Assembly: GCA_020632885.1 (NCBI GenBank)
Contig: JACKEQ010000012.1
Location: forward strand, 62,001-126,000
Length of the DNA: 64,000 bases
Direction: 5' to 3'
Source of the DNA: Alphaproteobacteria bacterium
GTDB taxonomy: Bacteria > Myxococcota_A > UBA796 > GCA-2862545
The stretch's first letter is position 1. Each line of letters opens with the position of its first letter. Below, piece after piece: positions 8,483 to 16,356 of this stretch. Below the pieces are notes generated by a model. The model saw nothing but the letters and a program-made list of their open reading frames with translations. It had not been told where the DNA came from and searched no databases. The position numbers and the translations under genes are program-made.

Positions 8483-8839
8483 TCAGCCCTGCTTGGGGGC
8501 GACGGACGCCTCGAACGACAGCGCCTTGATCGCGGTGATCATGGCGTCGGTGTTCGTCTTGCCCTCGTCGAACGCGACCTCGGCCTTGCCGGTCTCATGG
8601 TTCACGCTGACCGCGTTCACGCCCTCGATGGCCGTGAGGGCCGCCGTGACCTTCTTGCTGCAGGCGCCGCACTTCATGCCCGTGACGTCGAGCGCGACGT
8701 GGGTGCCCGGAGCCTTGGAGATGTCCTCCACGGCCGCCGTGTGCCCGGCATCGTCGCAGTGCGAGCAGGCCTTGCCGCCGCAGGCGAACGCGACGTTGGT
8801 GGTGACGAGCAGACCCGCGACGACGAGGGACTTGAACAT
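8483..8839 (-). CDS. Secreted heavy-metal-associated (HMA) domain protein
   Basis: 118-aa protein with a signal peptide (MFKSLVVAGLLVTTNVAFA) and a short Cys/His segment (CGGKACSHCDDAGH) before a single HMA ferredoxin-like domain with the GMKCGACSKKV metal-binding site. It resembles MerP or periplasmic copper-binding chaperones. It is encoded right after the cytoplasmic CopZ-like protein and the Cu+-ATPase, so it probably handles copper in the envelope (inference). ATG 8839 is preceded by AGGAGGT. The extra Cys/His-rich N-terminal stretch may add a second metal site. Confidence 0.85.
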   Translation of the reverse strand: MFKSLVVAGLLVTTNVAFACGGKACSHCDDAGHTAAVEDISKAPGTHVALDVTGMKCGACSKKVTAALTAIEGVNAVSVNHETGKAEVAFDEGKTNTDAMITAIKALSFEASVAPKQG

Positions 8840-8907
8840 GGGACCTCCTGACCGGGGCGTCATCCGCCCGACGGCCGAGCATAACGTGGGTCCGCGGCGA
8901 TCCGCGT

Positions 8908-9120
8908 TCAGGCGTGACCGTCGTTGACAACCCCGTCGTAGTCGAAGCCCGCGCCCTCCACGGCCTTCCGGACCTTCTCGGGGTCGTGGGTGCCCTCGAC
9001 GGTGGCCGTGTGGCTGTCGAGGTCCACGGTGGCCTGCAGGCCCGCCCGCTCCAGCGCGTTGGTCACGGAGCGCACGCACCCGCCGCAGGTCATGCCCTCC
9101 ACCCGGTAGATCGTCTTCAT
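8908..9120 (-). CDS. copZ: CopZ-like copper chaperone
   Basis: 70-aa cytoplasmic HMA domain with the metal site GMTCGGC near the N-terminus and the usual beta-alpha-beta-beta-alpha-beta pattern (ATVDLDSHTATVEGT, KVRKAVEGAGFDY). It would deliver Cu+ to the adjacent P-type ATPase, whose gene ends 14 nt upstream. GGGAGGGACC precedes the ATG. The length is that of a full family member. Hg or Zn specificity cannot be excluded from sequence, but the neighbouring ATPase has Cu+ signatures. Confidence 0.85.
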   Translation of the reverse strand: MKTIYRVEGMTCGGCVRSVTNALERAGLQATVDLDSHTATVEGTHDPEKVRKAVEGAGFDYDGVVNDGHA

Positions 9121-9133
9121 GGTCCCTCCCGCG

Positions 9134-11503
9134 TCACGTGGACGCCTTCCAGCGCCCCAGGAGGAGCGCGTTGCTCACGACACTGACGCTCGACATCGCC
9201 ATCGCCCCCCCGGCGAGGGCCGGGGTGAGCACGCCGGCCATGGCCAGCGGGATGCCCACGACGTTGTAGGCGAACGCCCAGAACAGGTTCTGCCGGATCT
9301 TCGCATGGGTGCGGCGGGCGACGTCGATGGCGTCCGCGACCAGCTCGGGAGCCGGCCGGACGAGGGTCACCCCGGCCGCCTCCATGGCGACGTCCGAGCC
9401 CGAGCCCATCGCGAACCCCACGTCCGCGGCGGCCAGGGCGGGACCGTCGTTGACCCCGTCACCGACCATGGCGACCGTGCGCCCTCCGGCCCGCTGGTGC
9501 TCCACCTCGGCCACCTTGTCCTCGGGCAGCACCTCCGCGACCACCCGACCGATGCCGAGGGCTCCGCCCACGCGCTCCGCCGCTGCCCGGTTGTCGCCGG
9601 TGAGCAGCACGGGCTCGACCCCGAGGGCCTTCAGCCGCTCGATCGCCCCGCGCGCACCGTCCCGCACGCGATCCTGGAGCGCGATGGCGCCCAGGCAGCG
9701 GCCCTCCGAGGAGGCCCAGACCACCGTGGCCCCGGAGGCCTCGAGCTCGGCGGCACGGGCGGCGTACTCGGAGCGGTCGACCCCCCGCTCGTCCATCAGG
9801 CGCGCGCTGCCCACCGCGAGCTGCTGGCCGCCCACGACCGCCTCCAGCCCGCGGCCCGGCAGGGCCCGGAAGCTCTCCGGACCCGGGACCTCCTTCCCCA
9901 CCGCCCGGACGATGGCGCGGCCGAGGGGATGCTCGCTGCCCTGCTGGGCGGACGCGACCCGGGCGAGCAGGCCGGGCTCGCCGAGCACCTCTGCGACCTC
10001 CGGACGGCCCTCGGTGAGCGTGCCCGTCTTGTCGAACACCACGACCTGCACCGCGTGGGCGACCTCGAGGGCCTCGGCGTCGCGGATGAGGATGCCTGCC
10101 TTCGCGGCCGCCCCGGTGCCCACCATGAGCGCGGCGGGTGTCGCGAGCCCCAGGGCGCACGGACACGCGATGACGAGCACCGACACGGCCGTGATGGTCG
10201 CGGTGACCAGCCCGGCGCCCGCCAGCAGCCAGCCCACGAAGGTGACCGCCGCGAGGCCCATGACCACCGGCACGAACACGGCGCTCACCCGATCGACGAG
10301 CCGCTGCACCGGGGCCTTGGTGGCCGCTGCCGTCTCCACGAGCGCGATGATCTGCGCCAGCCGGGCGTCCTCGCCCACCGCACCGACCTCCACACGCAGC
10401 AGCCCGCTGCCGTTCACGACCCCGCCCACCACGGCGTCGCCGGGCTTGCAGGGCACCGGCGCGCTCTCCCCGGTGAGCATGGACGTGTCGAGCTCGCTCT
10501 CCCCCTGCGTGACCGTGCCGTCCACGGGGACGCGCTCGCCCGGGCGGATCACGACCGTCTCCCCCACCCCGACCGTCTCCACCGGCACCTCGAGCTCCCC
10601 CTCCCCACGAACCACCCGCGCGGTGCGGGGCTGGAGCCGCACCAGGGCGCGGATGGCGGCCGTGGTGCTCCGGCGGGCCCGGGCCTCGAGCGTCTTCCCG
10701 AGCAACACCAGCGTGATCACCGACGCCGAGCTCTCGAAGTAGAGGTGGTGGTGCCCGAGGGCCAGGAGCACGGCCGAGAGCCCGAAGGCCGCGCTGGTGC
10801 CGAGGGCCACGAGCACGTCCATGTTCGCCGAGAACGCCCGGAGCGCGCCGAGCGCCCCCCGATAGAACCGCGCGCCCGCCACGACCTGCACGGGCGCGGC
10901 GAGCAGGAGCTGCAGCCAGCCCGGCAGCATGGGCATGCGACCCAGGAACGGCGCCGCGAGCATCGGGGCGACGAGGGGCAGCGTGAGGGCGACCGCCCCC
11001 AGCAGAACCGCCAGCTCACGCCGCTGGCGGGCTGCCTCGATGGCCTCCTGGGCAGCGCGGTCCTCCTCGTCGGTGGGCGCCACGACCGCCGTGTACCCGG
11101 CGTCCTCCACCACCCGGATGAGCCTGGACGGCTCGGTGAGACCGGGCGTGTAGGCCACGGCGGCGATCTCGGAGGCGAGGTTCACGTTGGCGCTCACCAC
11201 CCCGGCAGCCCGCCGCAGGACCTTCTCGATGCGCGTGGCGCACGAGGCGCACGTCATCCCGCCCAGCCGGAGGCGCACGGACGCGGGGGGCACCTCGAAG
11301 CCCGCGCCGCGGATGGCCTCCACCACCCGGCCCTCCAGGAAGGCGTTCGGCAGGGCCGTGACGGTCGCGCGCTCCAGCGTGAGGTCGACGGTCGCCTGCT
11401 CCACGCCGTCCACACGCGCGAGCACGCGCTCCAGCCGCGTGGAGCAGCTCGCGCACGTCATGCCGCGCACGGGGATCTTCAGCGTCGGGGTGTAGACCGC
11501 CAT
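9134..11503 (-). CDS. copA: Cu+-exporting P1B-type ATPase
   Basis: 789-aa copper efflux pump. Two N-terminal HMA domains carry GMTCASC (C17/C20 and C85/C88). The core shows the actuator TGES (344-347), the transport motif CPC (447-449) and the phosphorylation site DKTGT (D491), followed by a GSEHPLGRAI HP motif and GDGVNDGPAL. The C-terminal YN and MSS signatures (FAYNVVGIPLA, AMSSVSVVSNA) identify Cu+ specificity. The gene lies 13 nt after the UbiB-like gene and just before the copZ-like gene, forming a minus-strand copper operon. No CueR- or CsoR-type regulator is visible nearby. Confidence 0.96.
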   Translation of the reverse strand: MAVYTPTLKIPVRGMTCASCSTRLERVLARVDGVEQATVDLTLERATVTALPNAFLEGRVVEAIRGAGFEVPPASVRLRLGGMTCASCATRIEKVLRRAAGVVSANVNLASEIAAVAYTPGLTEPSRLIRVVEDAGYTAVVAPTDEEDRAAQEAIEAARQRRELAVLLGAVALTLPLVAPMLAAPFLGRMPMLPGWLQLLLAAPVQVVAGARFYRGALGALRAFSANMDVLVALGTSAAFGLSAVLLALGHHHLYFESSASVITLVLLGKTLEARARRSTTAAIRALVRLQPRTARVVRGEGELEVPVETVGVGETVVIRPGERVPVDGTVTQGESELDTSMLTGESAPVPCKPGDAVVGGVVNGSGLLRVEVGAVGEDARLAQIIALVETAAATKAPVQRLVDRVSAVFVPVVMGLAAVTFVGWLLAGAGLVTATITAVSVLVIACPCALGLATPAALMVGTGAAAKAGILIRDAEALEVAHAVQVVVFDKTGTLTEGRPEVAEVLGEPGLLARVASAQQGSEHPLGRAIVRAVGKEVPGPESFRALPGRGLEAVVGGQQLAVGSARLMDERGVDRSEYAARAAELEASGATVVWASSEGRCLGAIALQDRVRDGARGAIERLKALGVEPVLLTGDNRAAAERVGGALGIGRVVAEVLPEDKVAEVEHQRAGGRTVAMVGDGVNDGPALAAADVGFAMGSGSDVAMEAAGVTLVRPAPELVADAIDVARRTHAKIRQNLFWAFAYNVVGIPLAMAGVLTPALAGGAMAMSSVSVVSNALLLGRWKAST

Positions 11504-11516
11504 GCTGGAAGCCTAT

Positions 11517-12812
11517 TCAACCGTCGGCCGCCGGACCACCGGCCGGGACGAGCGGCGTCTCCACCGCGGCCCGGAACATCCCGCCCCAGTCCGCCGTGGC
11601 GCCGAGCGACGCGAGCACCGAGTTCAGCCCCCACTGCAGCCGGTTCGCGAAGACCCAGGTGCGCGGGAGCCGCGTGTGCCGGATGTTGGGGTTGTCGACC
11701 AGGAACAGACGCCAGGACTCCGCGACGTACTCCGGGGTGTAGCGGAAGCCCGGCGTGAGGAAGGGACGGTAGAGGTACTGCATGATCTCCCAGTGCGCGT
11801 CGAGGTCGAACGGGGTCCCGGGCACGAAGAACCCCGCGCGGGCGGTCACCTCGGCGAGCTCCTCGCGACGTCCGTCGAGCGTCACGCGCGCCAGGGCCTT
11901 CCAGGCCTCCACGAACTCCGCGTCGTAGGTGCACACGCAGCCCCAGTCGAGCAGCGCGACACGCCCGTCTGCAGGGAAGAGCAGGTTGCCCGGGTGGGGA
12001 TCGGCATTGAACACCCCATGGCCGAACAGCATGTCGAACGCCGTGCGGAAGAGCTCCTCGCCGACCCGATCGCGCTCCTCCTGCGTGCTGGACTCCAGGA
12101 AGTCGCGGAAGCTCCGGCCCTCGACCCAGGACGTCGTGAGCACGACATCGGTGGAGCGCGACGGGACGACGTCCGGCACCACGACGGCGGGCCGATCCGC
12201 CAGGAGACGCCCGGCGAGCGCTGTGTGGCGGGCCTCTCCGACGTAGTCGCACTCGGCCTCGAAGCGCTCCCGGAGCTCGGCGACCACCTCGGCCGCGTCC
12301 GGGAAGCCGAAGCGCGCCAGGGCGCCCACGCGCGAGAGGTTCCCCAGGTCCACCGCGAGCGTGTCGCGCACGCCGGGGAACTGGACCTTCACCGCCACGT
12401 CCCGGCCCTCGAGGGTCGCGCGGTGCACCTGGCCGATCGAAGCGGCGGCCACCGGCTCGGGGTCGAAGGCGTCGAACAGCTCGCCGACCGGGGCGCCGAG
12501 GGACCCCTCCAGGACGGCCTGCACGGACTCCCAGGCCATGGGATCCCCGCGGTGCTGGAGCTTCTCGAGGGCCCTGGCACTCTCGGGGGGTAGCGCGCCC
12601 TCGAGGTAGGAGGCCATCTGGCCCACCTTCAGCGCCAGACCCTTCATCCGATCGAGCTGGTCGAGGAGCTCCAGGCCGAGCGCACCGTCGTCGGCGTGCC
12701 CGAGCGCCTGCTTCACCGCCGACTTCCCGAGGGTCGCGGCCACCTTCCCGGAGGCCAGGGTTCGCCCGCCCCACGAGCGCGTCAGGGCCTTCAACCGCTC
12801 CCTACGTCCCAA
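11517..12812 (-). CDS. ABC1/UbiB (AarF) atypical kinase family protein
   Basis: 431-aa UbiB-like protein. The family-specific KxGQ motif (LKVGQMASYLEG), the Ala-rich nucleotide loop (AAASIGQVHRA), the VAVKVQ lysine and a metal-binding region with HGVFNADPHPGNLLF and LLDWGCVCTYD are all present. Members of this family support ubiquinone synthesis or lipid metabolism through ATPase activity (family knowledge). The start is TTG at 12812 and overlaps the end of the upstream gene by 11 nt. No C-terminal membrane helices are obvious, unlike classical UbiB. Its link with the copper genes downstream is positional only. Confidence 0.85.
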   Translation of the reverse strand: MGRRERLKALTRSWGGRTLASGKVAATLGKSAVKQALGHADDGALGLELLDQLDRMKGLALKVGQMASYLEGALPPESARALEKLQHRGDPMAWESVQAVLEGSLGAPVGELFDAFDPEPVAAASIGQVHRATLEGRDVAVKVQFPGVRDTLAVDLGNLSRVGALARFGFPDAAEVVAELRERFEAECDYVGEARHTALAGRLLADRPAVVVPDVVPSRSTDVVLTTSWVEGRSFRDFLESSTQEERDRVGEELFRTAFDMLFGHGVFNADPHPGNLLFPADGRVALLDWGCVCTYDAEFVEAWKALARVTLDGRREELAEVTARAGFFVPGTPFDLDAHWEIMQYLYRPFLTPGFRYTPEYVAESWRLFLVDNPNIRHTRLPRTWVFANRLQWGLNSVLASLGATADWGGMFRAAVETPLVPAGGPAADG

Positions 12813-13917
12813 CCGCGTCCTCCGGCAGCTCGACGTCCACCGCAGTGGCGCGGTCGAGCGGCTCGAGCAGCCAGACCTCGTACTCCCACCGGCCGTCCCG
12901 GTGCCAGAGCGGCAGCGCCTCCACCTCGCCGAGGACGCGTCCGGACCGGTCGATCAGCGTGACGCGTACGGGGAACCGACGCCCGTGGGGCATGGGTCCC
13001 ACGCGGACGACCAGCTTGCCCTCGTCCCACTCCACATCGCACGCCACCGGGCCGCGGGGCACGCCGAGAGGGAGCGGCCGGGCCGCCGTGAAGCCCTCGC
13101 GCACGCACCGCTCCACCTCGGTGACGTCGTTCGCCGACTGGGCATGGGGCAGCAGCAACCCGGCGTCCACGACCCCGCCGTCGCGCAGGGACACCCGCAG
13201 GCACCGGCGTGGCCGGCCCTCCCGAACGTCCTGGACGTAGACCACGACGTCCCCGCGGGCGTCGCTCGGGAACATCCGGGACACCCAGCCGTCGACGCGC
13301 TCCCCGGTGACGAGCAGCCGCGGCAGGTCCACGTCGCTTCCGTCCCAGGGCTGGACGTCGAAGGCCCCCACCACGAGGCGGCCCCGCGGCAGGCCGAGGG
13401 TCTTCCTCACGGCGGCGCCGGCCTCCTTCAGCCAGTGGACGAGCAGGCCAGCGCCCACCCCGAGCTGCTCCACGACGGGCACGGGCCCCACCCGCACGGG
13501 CGGCACGAGCGACACCTCCGAGCGCGCGAAGATCTCCCCCGAGCCCGCTGGCCGGGCGAACCCCACGAGGGGCGCCATGAACACGGTGTAGACGTCGCCA
13601 TCCACCTCCACGCCCACCTCCCAGGCGCCCCGGTCGGCGTCCACCTCCACGGGCGCCTCGCCCGTGGCCAGCGCGCCCACCGATCCCACCGCGACGCGGC
13701 CCGAGGCGACGAGGAGCTCGCCCGTGTGCAGGCCTTCCGGGATCGACCCGAACACCACCCGCGCCCGCACGGGCCGGGCGTCCTCCACGCAGCACACGAG
13801 CGCGCGCGCGTCGAACCAGGGCTGGAGATCCTCGGGAGAGGCAGCCGCAGGCGCGACACGGCGGGCGGGGTCGAACACCGCGAGCAGCCCATGGTCCAGG
13901 AAGAACGTCGCACCCAT
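12802..13917 (-). CDS. Hypothetical protein
   Basis: 371-aa protein beginning MGATFFLDHGLLAVFDP, with no signal peptide or membrane span. It is rich in beta strands and acidic/hydrophobic alternation. Recognisable features are two Cys near residue 42 (ALVCCVEDARP) and a repeated W/F-rich pattern in the C-terminal third (LPLWHRDGRWEYEVWLLEP), resembling an Ig-like or beta-sandwich domain. I do not recognise the family. It heads a minus-strand run with the UbiB-like gene and the copper genes and is divergent from the terpene synthase gene. Confidence 0.65.
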   Translation of the reverse strand: MGATFFLDHGLLAVFDPARRVAPAAASPEDLQPWFDARALVCCVEDARPVRARVVFGSIPEGLHTGELLVASGRVAVGSVGALATGEAPVEVDADRGAWEVGVEVDGDVYTVFMAPLVGFARPAGSGEIFARSEVSLVPPVRVGPVPVVEQLGVGAGLLVHWLKEAGAAVRKTLGLPRGRLVVGAFDVQPWDGSDVDLPRLLVTGERVDGWVSRMFPSDARGDVVVYVQDVREGRPRRCLRVSLRDGGVVDAGLLLPHAQSANDVTEVERCVREGFTAARPLPLGVPRGPVACDVEWDEGKLVVRVGPMPHGRRFPVRVTLIDRSGRVLGEVEALPLWHRDGRWEYEVWLLEPLDRATAVDVELPEDAVGT

Positions 13918-14038
13918 CCCAGCTGCCTACCTCGCCCCGACGGCCGGGGCCACCGCCACCCTCGAGCCCACCACCGCCGCACTCACCCGACTCACCCGGA
14001 CACCCCGGCCCCGGGTGCCGGGTGATAACCGCGTCCAC

Positions 14039-15064
14039 ATGTCGTCTCTCCCCGCTGACATCCGAGATCGTACGGACGCCTGGACACAGGCCTGGCTGCA
14101 GGACGTGGGGTCCACGACAGCGGGCGACGCGCATCACGCCGAGGCCGTCAGCCTTGCGCTGCACCGCTACCTGGACCTGGGAGGCGAGCGCGATGCCTTC
14201 GCGCTGGGTGCGTTCCTGACGCACGGCCTCCGGCTCGTGGAGCTCGGGAGCGTAGGTATCGAGCACCGCGCGGCGGTCACGGCCACCAAGCACCTGTTCA
14301 TCCTTTGGAACGCATGGCTGGACGACGTGGTGGACACGCGACGCGATGCCGATCTCGCAGAACGGCTGCTCGAGGTGCCGTATCGGCGCCCGGACCCGAG
14401 CGGATTGGACCCCGCACGGAAGGCGTGGCTCGACGCCTGCTCGGACGGGTGGGCACTGGTGGACCGACGGGTCCGCGCCCTCCCGCGCTACCGCGAGCTC
14501 GCTTCATCGCTGGCCTTCGACGTCCGCCAGTTCCTCATGTCCCTGCGGTATTCGCTCATGATCGCGGAGCGACCCGAGGCCCTGTGCCCGCTCGAGCACG
14601 AGACGTGCGCCGGTCACAACATGAACATCGTGGTCTTCGCCACGATGGATCTCATGGCGAGCCCTGGCTTCGACATCGCGGAGCTCCCGTGGGTGCGGAC
14701 GGCAGCCCACCACGCCCAGGCCATGGGCAGGCTGAGCAACGACCTCTGCACATGGCGCGGCGAAGCGAAGGACCGTGACTTCGCGAACTCTCTGTTCGCC
14801 CACGCCGTCGCGGAGGGAGTCGTCCATCCTCGCGATCTGGGACCTGAGGGCGTCCACACCTCCGAGCTGATCCGGAGGATCGAAGACGGAGGCATCGAGG
14901 AGCGCGTGATGGAGCGGCGCGCCCATCACCGCGGAGCGATGCTGGATGTCGCCCTGAAAGCCCGGACCGTCGACGTGGCGGCCTGGGTCGCGGGCCTCGA
15001 CGGACTGCACGTGCTCTACGGCCAATCCAGAGCTGCCGTGGATCAGAAGCGGCGGCCGACGTGA
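14039..15064 (+). CDS. Class I terpene synthase family protein
   Basis: 341-aa all-helical protein with both Mg2+-binding signatures of class I terpene cyclases. These are the Asp-rich motif DDVVD at 95-99 and an NSE triad NDLCTWRGE at 234-242, which fits (N/D)Dxx(S/T)xxxE exactly. Length and motif spacing match bacterial sesqui- or diterpene synthases, so it probably cyclises a prenyl diphosphate. The product cannot be predicted from these motifs. ATG 14039 follows a 121-nt divergent intergenic region. The stop overlaps the GTG of the histidine kinase (GTGA), so the two are translationally coupled, an unusual pairing. No prenyltransferase or P450 gene is adjacent. Confidence 0.85.
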   Translation: MSSLPADIRDRTDAWTQAWLQDVGSTTAGDAHHAEAVSLALHRYLDLGGERDAFALGAFLTHGLRLVELGSVGIEHRAAVTATKHLFILWNAWLDDVVDTRRDADLAERLLEVPYRRPDPSGLDPARKAWLDACSDGWALVDRRVRALPRYRELASSLAFDVRQFLMSLRYSLMIAERPEALCPLEHETCAGHNMNIVVFATMDLMASPGFDIAELPWVRTAAHHAQAMGRLSNDLCTWRGEAKDRDFANSLFAHAVAEGVVHPRDLGPEGVHTSELIRRIEDGGIEERVMERRAHHRGAMLDVALKARTVDVAAWVAGLDGLHVLYGQSRAAVDQKRRPT

Positions 15065-16356
15065 GGGAGCTCGTCGAATCCGCTCATGAACGACGTCTCC
15101 GCGCCACGGAGGCCCGGAATGCGCCGATCATCGTCGTAGCCACGGTCGTCGGCAACCTCGTCTGGTGGGGCCTGGACGCCTGGCTGTACGCGGGCGACCA
15201 GCTGCGCAACGTCACGCTCGCGCGTCTCGGTGTCGTGGAGCTGGCGGCCGTCGTCTCACTCTGCCTGTTGTGGGCGGGACGCTCGCGGGAAGCCTGGGTT
15301 CTCACCACCTGGGCGCTCCAGGTGGGAGGAGCCCTGATCGTCGTCGCGGGGGATGGAGCGCTCGACCCCTACATCTCCGGGGTCTTCTTCGTCTTCGTGG
15401 CCCCATCGCTCGTCGTGCCCGTGCTTCCGCGGATCCACGTCGTCGGGCACGGCCTCGCCGTGCTCGTCCTCGCGCTCGGGGTCGCACTCCGCCATCCCAA
15501 CGACCCGGTGGCGCCCCTGGTTCAGCAGGTGTTCGTCCTCCTCTGGATGTCGGCTTTCGTATGGGTGGGCCTGACCCTGCTCGATCGGCAGATCCGGTCG
15601 GAGCTTCGGGCCCAGGTGGAGCTGGAGGCCACCAACACGGAGCTGGCTGCGGCACGAGATGCCGCGCTCGCATCGGAGAAGGCCAAGTCGGCCTTCCTGG
15701 CCAACATGAGCCACGAGCTCCGGACGCCGCTCAACGCGGTGATCGGATACGCGGAGATGGTGCAGGAGGAGGCTGAGGACGCCATGCCTGAAGCCGTCGA
15801 GGATCTCGAGCGGATCGGCGGTGCTGCGAAGTACCTGCTCCGCCTGATCGACGATGTGCTCGACCTCTCGAAGATCGCGTCCGGCAAGCTCGAGGTGCGG
15901 CCGACCACCTCCGACCTCTCCGGGCTCGTCGGGGATCTGAGGGAGATGGCCGAGGCCCTCTGCGCGCGGAAGCGGAACACGCTCGCCGTGGAGGGGGTGG
16001 ACGTAGAGGTCCTGGCCTGGGCTGATCCCCTCCGCACTCGCCAGATCCTGTTGAACCTGATCTCCAACGCCGCCAAGTTCACGGTGTCCGGCACCGTCAC
16101 GATCACGGTTCGGGGGGAAGCGGGCGCCGCCCTCGTCACTGTGCGTGACACCGGCCGCGGCATGGACGCCGACCAGCTCGCCAAGCTGTTCCAGCCGTTC
16201 CAGCAGGTTCACCGCACCGACCACGAAGCCCTCGGGGGCACTGGCCTGGGTCTCGCGCTGTCCCGTGATCTGGCTCGGGCGATGGGGGGCGATCTCACCG
16301 CTGCCAGCAAGGTCGGAGAAGGTTCCGCCTTCACCCTTCGCCTCCGCAGGGGGTGA
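15061..16356 (+). CDS. Membrane sensor histidine kinase coupled to terpene synthase
   Basis: 431-aa kinase with about six membrane segments in residues 20-180, a short coiled coil (LRAQVELEATNTELAAARDA), HisKA with SHELRTPLN and HATPase_c (N box LLNLISNAAKF, G1 DTGRGMD, G2 GTGLGLALS). The architecture closely mirrors the kinase at 1707-3002, so they look like paralogues. The GTG start shares bases with the terpene synthase stop, and its own stop overlaps the next gene. There is no receiver domain and no response regulator beside it. A signalling link to terpene production is inferred from coupling only. Confidence 0.9.
   Translation: MRELVESAHERRLRATEARNAPIIVVATVVGNLVWWGLDAWLYAGDQLRNVTLARLGVVELAAVVSLCLLWAGRSREAWVLTTWALQVGGALIVVAGDGALDPYISGVFFVFVAPSLVVPVLPRIHVVGHGLAVLVLALGVALRHPNDPVAPLVQQVFVLLWMSAFVWVGLTLLDRQIRSELRAQVELEATNTELAAARDAALASEKAKSAFLANMSHELRTPLNAVIGYAEMVQEEAEDAMPEAVEDLERIGGAAKYLLRLIDDVLDLSKIASGKLEVRPTTSDLSGLVGDLREMAEALCARKRNTLAVEGVDVEVLAWADPLRTRQILLNLISNAAKFTVSGTVTITVRGEAGAALVTVRDTGRGMDADQLAKLFQPFQQVHRTDHEALGGTGLGLALSRDLARAMGGDLTAASKVGEGSAFTLRLRRG

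Noticed and set aside
7557..8839. Lysine riboswitch in front of dapA
   Set aside because: Only 50 nt separate dapA from the previous gene, too short for the element.
9119..11758. Plus-strand frame of 879 aa opposite copA
   Set aside because: Composition is rich in His, Arg, Gly and Pro without domains; it is a high-GC shadow of copA.
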